DNA from: a virus
Direction: 5' to 3' (one strand)
Length of the DNA: 64,000 nucleotides
Virus record (IMG/VR): IMGVR_UViG_3300025108_000029
Span: 1-64,000 of that record
The notes below the pieces were generated by a model. The model was not told where the DNA came from. It saw only the letters and a list, made by a program, of their open reading frames with translations, and ran no database searches. The translations under genes and the position numbers were made by a program. Positions 40,996-54,200 of this stretch are shown here, in pieces. Each line of letters begins with the position of its first letter. Position 1 is the stretch's first letter.

Positions 40996-42203
40996 TGCCG
41001 ACAAATATTCCTGTTCGATTGGTGCGTAAAGACGGTGGATTGATACCGCTGAATGTTACCACCCTTACACTGGATGTTGACCGTAGTATCAACCCGCATA
41101 CCATACCCTTTGCTGGTGGTGAGCGTTTTGCTTTTGATTTGAACATGGCTAAAGCGGTTATTCTTTTAGAAGGTGTCATTACTGATGATGATTTAGTAAG
41201 TGTGGAACTTGGTAGAAGTGCAAAAGCGAGTATTGATTTTTCCACCACTGGTACAGAAGGAGTGAGAAGTGCTGTATCGGGTAGAATAAACCAAATCCAT
41301 CAACCGTTTGTTGGTAGTACATTAACAGCATTGGTGGCAGGATTAACTGCTGATGATTTTGCAGATACAGGAATACCTCAACTTACTATACAAGCAAAAG
41401 ACGGAACTTCTTACATAATTTTCTTTATCAAATCCAATACAACATACGGGTATGATTTAGGTAGTAGTGGTAAATATCATGTTTCGATAGGACAGGCTGA
41501 TGGCACTATGCGTACAGCCGTTGAAATTGCTGGATATTTAAGAGATTTAATCAACAGTAGTGCAAATAGTAATGCTCTTAGTAGTAGATTTACGGCTACA
41601 AGAGTTGACTCTACCAATACAGACGAAGCAGACACCACCGTAGTTATTACCCTTGATACAGCGGGTAGAGTAAACGGTAATAACACACCTACTTGGGAGG
41701 CTAAAAACCGCCGACCACCACTTTCGGAGTTTTTTACAGGAGGTGTTGATACTGCTTCGGAGTTTACAAGTATGAGTGCGGGTGACAAAGTAATGTCGCT
41801 TTACGCTACACTTAACAATTCCAATGACGGTGGTTCTATTGTACCTTTAGTAGCAGGGGCGCAATATGCACAACAAGTGTTTACAGGTGGTAGTAAATTA
41901 AACAAAAAATACGGTGATTACATAAAAGGTATTCAAATACCGTTTAATTCAACCGTTAATAATACAACAGGTGACAAATATGTGGCGAAAAACTTCTTTA
42001 TGCCTACTGGTCCATTTCACGACATAGATTCAAAACATCCAAATAAAGCCAAGGATGCTTCTTCAAGAGTAGTAAATCCAAACGCTACTGGTGATAAAGC
42101 GTTCATTAAAGGTACGGTAACTAAAGCCACTTTTGTACAATTGGGTGGCGAGCCTATCTATCAATTTAACATTCAATTTGTTCCTGTAGAGCATATCATA
42201 TGA
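40995..42203 (+). CDS. Probable distal tail protein (402 aa)
   Basis: The start overlaps the tape measure stop. The N-terminal part (MPTNIPVRLVRKDGGLIPLN, then TLDVDRSI) and the closing strand (EPIYQFNIQFVPVEHI) fit a distal tail or baseplate ring protein; the middle (about residues 95-260) is a Thr/Ser/Asp-rich beta domain that looks inserted. It immediately precedes the giant tail protein. Assignment is by position and overall pattern, not by a firm signature. Confidence 0.55.
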   Translation: MPTNIPVRLVRKDGGLIPLNVTTLTLDVDRSINPHTIPFAGGERFAFDLNMAKAVILLEGVITDDDLVSVELGRSAKASIDFSTTGTEGVRSAVSGRINQIHQPFVGSTLTALVAGLTADDFADTGIPQLTIQAKDGTSYIIFFIKSNTTYGYDLGSSGKYHVSIGQADGTMRTAVEIAGYLRDLINSSANSNALSSRFTATRVDSTNTDEADTTVVITLDTAGRVNGNNTPTWEAKNRRPPLSEFFTGGVDTASEFTSMSAGDKVMSLYATLNNSNDGGSIVPLVAGAQYAQQVFTGGSKLNKKYGDYIKGIQIPFNSTVNNTTGDKYVAKNFFMPTGPFHDIDSKHPNKAKDASSRVVNPNATGDKAFIKGTVTKATFVQLGGEPIYQFNIQFVPVEHII

Positions 42204-42212
42204 GGTGTAATT

Positions 42213-45200
42213 ATGGTAGGGATAGGTAGAACAAGCAACGCTTTCTTTTTTGATGGCGTTACTGATTCAATACTTATCCCTCAAGGTAACTTTACCAGCG
42301 TAGGACCAGCACGAGATATACTTGGGAAAACAAGTAGAGGCGGTGACGAGTTTACACATATCAACTCTATCATGGATGATAGTTTTGTTATCGAAGCGTG
42401 GGTAGTACCGGACTGTGGTGGTATAGTCGCACACCGTGATGAACAATTTACTCTTGAGTTTGGTACAGTAGATACACCCGGCCCTGCTAAGTTTACTGTA
42501 CAATTAAAAACACAAAGTGGTATGCATCCTGTTTCCTTAAGCACAGCCAAGGCTACATCAACACGATGGGATGGAGTGGTTTACCCGCCGCAAGAAGTAG
42601 GTGGAATACATGATACCTACAATAGATACTTGAAAGACAATACCGCTTACAACGATGCTACAAACCTCAATTTCAAACACCGTGGATTGTATCATGTAGT
42701 AGCAGGAGTTACAGCGGGTTCTGTTTTTTTGTATGTCAACGGACATGTTGTAGCAACGCAAGAAATTGACATTGAAAGTAGAATAGCAGACTCAACAGCA
42801 CATGTGTACATCGGCGGTAAAGGTGGAGAGTTTAGAGGGGCTATCGAGGCTATTCACTTTAATAGTGAGTTCGATTCGCAAATGGCTGTAAGTACTGTAC
42901 CCGTCAACAGTGATACAACAAAAGGTATGTATCGCTTTGAAGAACCACTGGATATTGTAGAAGAATCCTATGACTTTAACGCCTTTACTGTAGCCGCTGA
43001 TGGTACGACAACTACCATTACCGTAGCCGCTACTGACGCTCAAGCCCTCATTGCTCGCTTGACCGGTAAACCGTATGACAGCACCAGTGCTACAACTACA
43101 TTCACAGCCACTCCTTACAGTATGGGTAACTACAAAGTTACCGATTTTGCCACCACACCCGGCACAGAAGCGACACTTGCTATACCTCATACCCCATACA
43201 ACATTCTCATCAATCCGGGTTCTATTAACCGGAATACGGAAAAACCAAACGCTTCTCCGCCGGAAAGAGCAAGAATAGAGTCAATTAACGGTTCTACTGG
43301 GGTAATCACAGTAAGTAGTATTCACATTGATTTTAACATTAGTGGGGGTAAGCGGGGGCTATTACATTCCCGTACTGCTGATATTGACAACTACTTTGTC
43401 GTTGTAAATGCTGATTTGTTGATTGATAATGGAACAGGTAAGCCGTATCAACCTCCACACTACGGTAGTCAAATATTTGATAAAACGGGTCAAATGGTGA
43501 TTGACGAGAGTAACTTTTCACAACACGCATTAGTGTACTCTACTCAAATGGCTACTACTGATAATTCACCAAGCAACCCGTTTGCTGTTTCTTGGCCTTC
43601 TACATTGGATGTTTTGTATCAAGTAGGACACAGTGGGCGACATAGATATTCTCATATCACAGGTCATGAGTATATGCGCCGCTATCCTCAACCCGCATAC
43701 CTCTCAATAGACCAAATCATGGGTGGAACGGCAGATGTTGTTGAAATGGGATATGACAGTAATACAAAGGGTATTGCTGATTTGTTTGCAATGAACGCTC
43801 TATCCGACTTCTATGAAGAAAGTACACAGGTGACAGTGGCTAATTTTATCAATTCGACACCTGCAACTTTTGTAGTGTCAAATGGTTTAGCAAAAAGTAA
43901 AGAGCAAGCCATTGCTATTGGTGGTACAAACTTTGATTACCGCCCATTTATGCTAAAAGGTCCAGTACCGGAGTTTGAAGGTGACATCAATGATGATACA
44001 CGGTTGTATCATTTGCGACCGGAAAGTGTGAGCCGTATTGCTTTACTCAAAGTTCCTACTCTTCAAACCACACATAGCCTTGCACCGTATGTTGAGATAC
44101 ACTACAATGCGGTTGACTTGACTGGTGCGAGTATGGGTAAAACAACACCTTGTTTGATGATAGAAAAGACTGTACCGAGTGGTAATTATGTTCTTACCGG
44201 CTCTACTACAGTGCTTGATGTCATTGAGGCAGACTTAGCCGATGCTACAAAAGACACCACATTGTTTGCACCCGGTGGCCTCATTATGACAGGTAACAGT
44301 CAAACGACCACTACACATCATTTAGAGACAGAACATTCGTTAATCGGTGATAATACCGGAGGGTATGAACTTGACAGTGAAGTAGATTTTAGTCGTTGTC
44401 CTGTCAATTATACGCCACCCGGTAACGCAACAACAGATGGTAATACAACACCTCAACACCTTACAGCGTCACATAATAACGGCGTACACGATTCAGCATA
44501 TCATAAATTATGTATAGAACCAAATGCTGATAATTCTGTTAAAAATATGACTGAAATAGGTTTACAGTCTATTAAACCGGCGGCTGTAATCAATACTGGT
44601 ACAGGAGTATTCGATGAAGGTTCAACTACTGATGCGAGTAATAACTTTGAAATGTTTGACATTATAGATAATGTCGTCTATAATACACACGAGTATTCCG
44701 GTATTATATTTGTTCAGCCATCCGACAGAACCCGAACAAATCAGTTATCGAAAATGCGTACAAATCAAACAGAAGGTAACTCACCAAGTATCGCATCGTT
44801 ACTGTACCTCATGAGCCGCACTCGTATTCGCTCAATAAAAGAAGACGAAGACCCCGGTACAAATGAAAAAACCGTCACTGTATTGGCGACGGGTATCGCA
44901 GAAGGACTCGCTAATCAAAATGTCAACATCACCGGTAGCGGCTCACCGGATTCACACATCGTCAAAGAGATTGAGCCAAACGCCCCTGTAGTTACTGTAA
45001 CACTTGGCGGGCCGGGGCAGGGTGCGATTAACACCAAACCTACCTATGACCCAAGCCCGCTAATGCGATTACCCGGCTCAACCCGCCGTAGTTGCGCTGT
45101 ACAGGCTGTGAGTGTCAATACTGATACCGATAGGATATACATGTCAGTTCAACCCCTCAATAACCTGTCAACAGATATGGCATCGTGGGGAACATATTGT

Positions 45201-48200
45201 TTTCCAAAAGTAGGTCGTGTTTACCTTGAAGACGGGGCAAGTGCCGCCTATAGCGAAAAAACTGGTAGTGGGTTTGTGTTTACTGTTGATACAAGCGGTG
45301 GGGCAAGTATAGAAGAACTAAGGTCGTTTTTAGATGCAAACGGTACAGCCTACACATCATTTCATGAATGGTTAAACGGTGTTGGTATTATTACAAATGC
45401 CACAGAAGATGAATATGAAATAAGTGTAAAACTATTCAACGACCCTCACTTTGGTGATGACAACCTTTGCGAAGACGGTAGTACAGTAAACGATAGAATG
45501 TTCCAAAGTATGGACACTGTTAATCATGATTATCAATTGGGTACGCAATATGCCAGTACTCGTGCAATGGTTGAAGTTCCTCTTTTCCCTAAGCAGTTTT
45601 TCGACCACGCACCTACTGGTATTTTCCCCGGACCGGACAACAGTATGAAAATACACCTTGATGCTACCTATACCGCACACTCATGGAATCCAACTCCTGT
45701 CGGTCGTCGGGCAGACGACATCGCTGTAAGCGACCGTAATGCTCATTCAGCATACGGGTTTAACGCAAATAGTAACGAGCATGTATCATCAACCACTATT
45801 ACTCAAATCGTAGTAAGTACTAATCACACTGACATATATGTTTCACACCCAAAGTTATTCCCAAGTGCTGAATCAGCGGAGAATCAGCATAGAAACATGA
45901 AGGATGTAATACGCTATCGTCGTGTTTTCCTGTCAAACAACCAATGGGGTATATACCAAAACGACCCTGCTACTGATGGCTATATTCGCATCCCGACCAA
46001 TGTATCGGGTGGTTTTACTGGTGGCTTTTCGGAGGACTTCTTCGCAGATGCTATTGTAGGTGCTTTACTGTATGTAGCGGGTGGTTATCGAAACGAAACG
46101 CTTATTCCAATTGCATCGGATGAAAGTACACCGTCATCCGACTTAGAAAATCGCTCACCTTACTATTACGACCCCGCCAACATGCAAACTCAAGGCGGCA
46201 ACCTCGATTACGGATTGCGTCAATATGTAAGCGCAGTGGAGTTCAAAGAAGGACCGCTTACCAATCCCCACGCCCCTCGCATACAATCAAAGAACGCTTC
46301 ATCAACTATTTTAGAAGTAAACAAAGTATCTGCGGGTTTAGACAATAATCAGTCACTATATTATTTTACTGTTGATGATGCATCTACATTCCCCGAAGTG
46401 CCGTTTAGTAAAATAGGTGGTTATGAGACTGATTCCAATAATCCTACATTCGGGAATGGTGATATGATATTTGTTGCCGAAGTTCTCACTGACACGCCTA
46501 TCGAAATGATTTTTCTCGGAAACATTGCAAGTGTGAGTGAAACGGCAAATCAATTTGTCTGCGCCGCACCTTCAAGTTTTTCTACAACTAATTTTAAAGG
46601 TAAAACAATACGATTGAAAAAAGCCTGTCGTGCTTTGTATTCACTTACTGACCCTGCTAATGCTTACATCAATGAGTTTAGTGCGACAACTTTCAAACCA
46701 TCGGTAGGTGGTGAGCAATGGACATTTACAGCGGCGGGTGCGGTAGGTGCAACTACTCTTTCGATAGCACCTGCAACTGCTACTCTTATGCCACAGGCCA
46801 ATACTGTAGGTATCAACCTTCGACCGGGTGATGAACTCTTTATAGAGGATGTGAGTGACGCTAATCACATCAAATATGTAGGAAAGGTTGCATTTATTGA
46901 ATCACCGTATGCTGGTAGTGGACACGCTACAAACACAGTAATTACACTTGATGGTACTAATGCAACTACTATTGCATCCGGCGACCCGTTGCGAGTAAGT
47001 TTTGGAACTGTTACTGAAAACGACCCCGATGCTATCCTCAACCGTACATGGTTATACCCTTATGCTCAAGGCGGGCTACGAAACGGTGATACCATATGGA
47101 TGAACATGACAATGAATAACCCTCATGCTGTTGAAGGGTTGTTTGCTAAATCTCGTGGTGTGTTAAGCGAAGGTCAAGTTTGGACAGGTTTTAATGGCGG
47201 AAAGGGTGCTTTAGCGACTCGACCTCGTGATTCTATACCACTTGAAAACTTTTTAATTGGAGATTCATGTCTTGAAACCGCCAACAACTTTGTTCAACAT
47301 GTAAACAAAACCATTGAATTAAATTACGAATCAATGGGACTATCATCATCTCAAGCACCGACTGTTGCTTATCTCGACCCTTATCTCGCTACCAAAGGCC
47401 ACGCACGAGTTTTGATGTTTGATGTAGCACACGACCGTGAGTTCATTGCTTTCCATGATTTACATATGCAGGTTCAATCGAGTGCCGCTACACCGCACAT
47501 CGGTTTCGGTCGGCACATTGTTACTGCTGATGGTATTGTAGATATTGACCGATACTTGGTGCAACAGAATGGTGGCGCACCGCATTACTTTACTACTCAA
47601 ATAGATGTAGCAAATGGTTTCCCAAGTGAAAATCCATACATGCGTAGAACACAGCAATCAAAGTTTATTGAAAGTGCATATGTGCATAACATAGCAGGTA
47701 ACACATCCGAAGATGTAATGGGAACGAATGCTGGTGGTGAAAACCCAATTAGTAATTTCTTGAATCATGACTCTTATGCTATACCCGGTCAAGGGAAAAC
47801 AAAATTAGCACTAATAGGAAACTCGTTTACCGAAGCATGTGATACCGACCATGCCGCTACGGGAACTGATACTCATGTATTTGGTGGTAATGTAAGAATT
47901 ATACGATTGAATGGTACTATTGGTATAAGATTGAGTAAGTTTTCAGTGGGTATGACTGTAAGCGGAACGGGTATAGCAAGTGGTTCTAAAATTATTGAAA
48001 TAGATATCAATGCAGGTTTGTTGTATCTTGATAAGGACACTACGGCAACCAATTCAAATCAAACATTAACATTCACTACGACAAATAATTCGTACTTTAT
48101 GGGTAAGGGTCACGGTCATTATGTTCATACTGGTTTTATGAATGAAGGAACAAGTAGTTCTTTCACTGTTGCAGACAGTACATTACCTCGTGTTCAGCCA

Positions 48201-51200
48201 GCCGTAGCCTCACCCTACTGGGCTGACCGATTACACGCTTTATCAAGAAAATCACTTGGTGCTACACAAACACTCGCTGGTGCTTTGAAAAAGTCTCGTC
48301 TTGCAAACAATCCCGATACATTTACTCTTCGTGATGCCAGTACTATGATGGACACACCGGATGGCACACGAGCCATTTCAGCATTCCTTTGCTTAAAGGG
48401 TATTCGCTCTCAAAGTCTATTACTTTCTAACCATGAAGAAAGTCGTTTGCAACACCTCGACCATTGGAGTAAAATGGATTTCGTGCGTCGTCTTACTATT
48501 GACTTTGGTGAAGTAGGTATCAAAGAAGGTGTTACAGATATTGAAGCCGCCGCACGAGAGATTGTTCGTTTAATCAATCAAGGTGGTGCAAAGAACGCTC
48601 TTACTACCGGTGCTATGAACGCTGATACTGGTTCTATACACGACCCTGCACCTTGGTGGTTTGCTGACGAAGCATTTGATACTCAAGACCGTGGTAGCCA
48701 TATGGGTTATTTACGAGCGCATTTGGGTCGAGTTGTAGAAGACCTTGACGGTAACACAGGTCATTCTATCGTTATACATTCTACCATACCGGGTGCAAGT
48801 GGTCGTAACTTCTGTACATGGTTGGACAACAGTAAGGGTCAATCTCAATACAAACCCCAATTCCTTATCGGTCACGGTGGGCGTTTCCGAAACTTTTGGT
48901 GTCAACCCGACGAAACCAGTGGTGAGAATATGCACCCTGCACCTATGCCTATTAACAAGCATGGCAGACCATTTGCACCGATTACTACACTCCGAGAGTA
49001 TGTTACGCAAGAAGAAACAGATGATAATTTTGTAAGTAATGGTGACTTTGATGTAAGGCAAAATGATTTGTCCAGTACCATACAAGGAAGAAATACAAAA
49101 AGAAGTATTTCAGCGTTTAATGGTAGTGGAATGAATGCCAATACAATCAATGATGAGTCTTTTGAATCGCAAAGCCCGTCAAAGACCCTTGTTGAAGGAT
49201 TACGAACTGGTACACAGGCCGTAGGTAGAATCAACTTTGGTGGTATGGTAGCCGCTGGTATTCCGGGTTTCGCCCCCGATGCAGGTGTATGGGGTCTTGG
49301 TGAGCGAGGTAATACAGACTTTGATACTCGCTACTCTAATGCTATTTCTACAGGTAATACAGCACCTACATCAATAGCAGACTATTCGGACCATGTGACA
49401 GATTCTCAAGTTGAAAATGTAGGTGATGGACAACTATATGGATTCCAATTTGAAGACCACCGTGGTAATAATTACGGTGTACGCTACATTTATCGAGATA
49501 TGGGAACTAATTTTAGTAATGATAATACTATATTACCGCCTACTCTTGACAATGAAATATGTGTATATTTTGATGACCGAGATGTAGGGCAAGGAGGATT
49601 TACCATTGGTAATCACATGCTCGGTTTTGGTGATGTTACTGGTCGCATTGATACAACAGGCGACCTTACAGAAGCGTCATACCGTGGTAATCGCTGGAAT
49701 GGTGTACCCGCACCTTCTGTTGGTATTGATGCAAGTGTTACTTGGTCGGGAACAGAATTAACAGTTGTACTACAAGCACCGTTTGATACTGGTGGAGTTG
49801 GCGACGGGGTAATGGGTAATCACCCCGATGTTCTCGGTTATCTCGGATTCCCGAAAACAAACGGCCTTCTCCAAATCAATGATACCTTTACCGGCACTAC
49901 AGGATATACTGACGCTGATGGTAATGCCGGAATAAAAGGTATTGTCGGGCATACCGTTTCTTACACACACCGTACACAAAACGATAACAACGGAACACAT
50001 ATTTTCTACGGAGTGGTTGGAGATACATTCACTTCTTCTCACTTTGTAAACAGCGGAACAGTAGACGATACTACCAAAGTAAATCCAACCGACAATGTGC
50101 AACTGCGTGTATTACTTTCACCTCGAATTAACTGGACAACGCTTGTTACTGATGAATTGATGGCGGCTGTTACTGCGGCGGCAATTAACCATGAAGACCC
50201 AAACCGTTTACTCAACTTTGATTGCCGAGAGATGTATGCCGCAGATGGGCGTACATTTGGGCAATGGGGTGTAGCCCCCGATGCTATCAAAATACGAGCG
50301 CATACTCCATCAAGAAACACATTACCGCTTTCTCAAATGTTTGAGGCTACATTGCATAAAGACTGGGGTATTCAAGCCGCCCACCTTGAATATGGTGAAT
50401 ATACAACTTTACATGAAACAACAGTAGGTTGGACTCTTGTTGCTACTGACCCTATTAACAAACCGTATAGCGATGCTGAACTTGATTCACACCGTCGAAT
50501 GGATGTAGGATATTTACCATACACTGTACTTCAATTACGAAGTAAGGGTCGAGGGTTTAATGCAAACACAGCCACTCCTGTACTGGTAGATTCATCTAAT
50601 ACTCCTTTATCGGTTACTTCTTGGCGAAGAAATCTCAAAGGTGAAAATTACACATCTATTACTGGCGACCATATTCTACCTTGCTTAAACAATCCGATTT
50701 TACTGTTTAATAATTATGACTCAACAGGCGGCAACATAGAAAATGAGTTTGTTTCAAAAACCAATAAAATAGCACACGCTATAATTCCAGCCGGACAAGA
50801 AGCGGATTCAATTGATAGTCTTGCTAAAGAAGGTTCATTCGGAGAAGAGTTGGTATTTTCATATGCTACCGCTGATGGTATAGCGAGAGGTGCAGTTAAA
50901 TCAATTAAAAGCACTGTATCGCACACCTCTTTGACATATACCGATGGACACGGTAATGGATTATGGCGAACAGCGTTTAACGGTGATGTAAATGATGACT
51001 TTGTTCTTACTCGCTTTGCTGAACCAAACCAACCCGGAATTGAGCGTGAAGCAATATGCGGTTATCGTTCATATGGTAGCGTTGACAGTGAACCTATCAT
51101 TTTCTTCCGTGGTGCAAGAGACAGTATAGACCACAGTGTACCGCTTTACTTTGGTGGTGGGTTCACTGGTGTTACACTCGACATTAACGACGGGACACAG

Positions 51201-54200
51201 AACGACTACTCGCCGTTCTACACTCACCCGTATTCCGGTGGGCCAACAGGAACAGCGGGTATTCAAAACGCCAATGAAATTAGCGGGTCATTCGCTATGG
51301 TGGATTGTAATGCACTGCTCGCTTTCTTCCCCGGCACAGCCCTTCTCAATCAGCACCGAGGGTCAATCAACAGCCCAGTGTCGAACAAAGACAGCATCCT
51401 ATCACCCGACCTACGAGGTGGCAATTTGGATGCCGACTTCGCTTTATTGAATGCGGCGGCGGCAGGTGATGTACGAGCAAGATACGCCGCAGGTATTGTT
51501 CGCCAACAGCCTGTACCGTTGGTGCTTCGCTTCGCTCATCCTACCGCCCGCTATCACGACAGTCAGCCTATCGTTGACGCTACCTGTGACATTAACAGTA
51601 ACACTACCGTCAACATGGATTCAACAGCCCAACTTGTTGTTGGTATGACAGTGACAGGTGCAGGTATTCCCGATGGGGCTACAGTAGCATCCATCACCGA
51701 CGCTACTACATTTGTATTGAGTGCCGCCGCCACTGCAAGCACAGACCCGGTTACTTTAACATTTAATTATATTGAAAACAAAACCACTTACCTTGTCTAT
51801 GGGCCGGGTCAAGCATTCCCATTCACCGAAGACGACAACTCAAATGCGGCTGTCGAACCACACCCCGGATATGTTGTTACTACTGGCAACACTTGGAGTA
51901 AAGTACCTCATAGTAAGTTCTTACCAAATGAAATTACCAACAGTGACAATTTGTATGGCCCGCCCGATTCAACATATCAAACCGCAAGACAGCGTTACCA
52001 TTGGCGTACTACGCTAAACTGGTCGCCACCGCAAGGAATACCAAATGTAGGTTATTTACAACAGCGACCGGAACACGGTTCTCATTATGGTGAAGTATTT
52101 ACAAACCCAACCGCTGGTAAATTAACAAGTGATAACGCCGCTGATTATTACAAAGCCCATCCTTACAAACATAGTGCTGTCGCATACTACGGTATCGCTA
52201 TGAGTGCAGACATGACATTTCATATGGATGGTGGGTATCATCCGGGTGGTTCATGGCTTGATAATCAAATGTCTTTCAACGCACCAAACCCCAACAGTAA
52301 CTATCGTTACGCTTTGGAATCATGGAATCAAGTTAATGCCACAGCATTCCGTGTTTCGGGTGTTATGGCTAAAACTATTCTTGAAGGTGCGAACAGCGAA
52401 ACAGCACTTAACTTTGACAGTGATTACATCGTTGTAGATGGCACACGATGTCAAAACGGTGAGGAACTGGCGACTATCATCGGCCAAGCCATCAATGAAA
52501 ACCCCGGTAAAGGTGCGCTTAAAGCAATGGGTGGAACATTCCTACCGTCTATGGGTAACGCAATGCGTCAAGACCGATACGGTTGGATTGAAACCAACTT
52601 TGTTTCATATAATAATCTCGCTGATGATTTACTCGGTAAGGTATTCAGTGGTGAAGCATTCGATGATACAACCGGAGATGTTGATAATTCCGAAGTTCAT
52701 ATTGTAGCAACTATTACAGGTGCTACGCAAGCAGAATTAGAACAAATACCAGCGTGTGGTTGGATAAGAACCGATACAGGTGGAAGAGATTATACCGAAA
52801 CAGATGTTGCAGAAGCAGATAGATACATAAAATCCTCTTTTGGGTGTTATCACAGCCGAGAAATATGGAATGATAGCGGTACATACAAAATCAAGTTTTA
52901 CCTCGCACCGAATAGAATAAGCGGATTACCTCTTTTAGAAGACATAACCACTTGGCATAACAAATGTCAAAGTGCAACTATGACTTTCCCGACACCGGGA
53001 TATGACCCCGGCGGTGGTGGCTTAGTTCACCCTTCTCCAAGTAATATCTATGTATGGTCGAAAGCGGGCGTACACCGTTTCAACAACGAAAATGAATCAT
53101 CTCGTAACCACATGACTCAAGTTCACTTTGGTGGTTTAGTAGATGCTATTGACCGTACACGCCCTGTAGGGGCTGTAGGATGGGCGGGAGAGCGTTATTC
53201 TTACCTCAACTCCCTCAAGGTAGGTACAGAAGGATATGGTGCTGGAAAAGGTGCTTGGCATCCTAAAATGGGTTTTACCCCGTATGGCTCATCAGCCTCG
53301 TGTATGAGTGTATTGGGTCATCTACCAAGTTCGTACCCAATGTATAACAGCCCCGAAGCAAGTCCAAGAGTCAACGGACAAGAAGCATCTAATGTATCAT
53401 ATGATGTTGCGCTTACCACACCGTACACTTGGAATATCGGTTTAGTCGGTGGTGACACTTGGTACGATAATTACGATTTCACTGATGTTGAAAGTACAAA
53501 GGACATAATGAGTGCTAAACCACCTCACATATTAGAAGCAACAGATTCCAATACATCGTATATTCTTGATAAGAAACTCCACCATCAACAGGGTGTATTC
53601 AGTCGAGCAATGCTTGTTATCAGTAATGAAAGTGAGTTGGCACTTGTAGCCAAGACCGACCGTGACGGTATAACAGCAACCGGTGATTGGCTTTCCGTAG
53701 TATCAAAAACTCGTGCCGGTGTAGCCGCCGCTACTGCTATCACTTTTGCTGGTACAACACGGTGGGATGAACGATTCCATAATGCTGAACGATACATAGC
53801 CCCCGCCAACGCTGGTCCTAATGTAGAAGCCTTGATTGCTACAGGAACAGCAACACCTACTGCTGATGTACCAAACGCCGCCTATGTTTTACACACTGCA
53901 TTAACTGGCGACCAAGACGCAAATCTCTACAACGCAGAACCTTGTTTTGCTGTCACAGGTGATTTATTCTTTGACACTGATATTAGCCCCGGTACAATGC
54001 TACTTGAGGATGTCACCAATGTGACTCGTAATATTACAAAAGAACTTGAGTTATCAAGCACTGATGCTGAAATTGATAATTACGATTACACTAATGATGA
54101 TTACTGGCTTGGTGATACCAACGGTTACAAGTTATCACAGCGTACACCTGCTCAAAACTTTAGTATCGAACATGTAGTTTGGAAGCGAATGGATGGTGGC

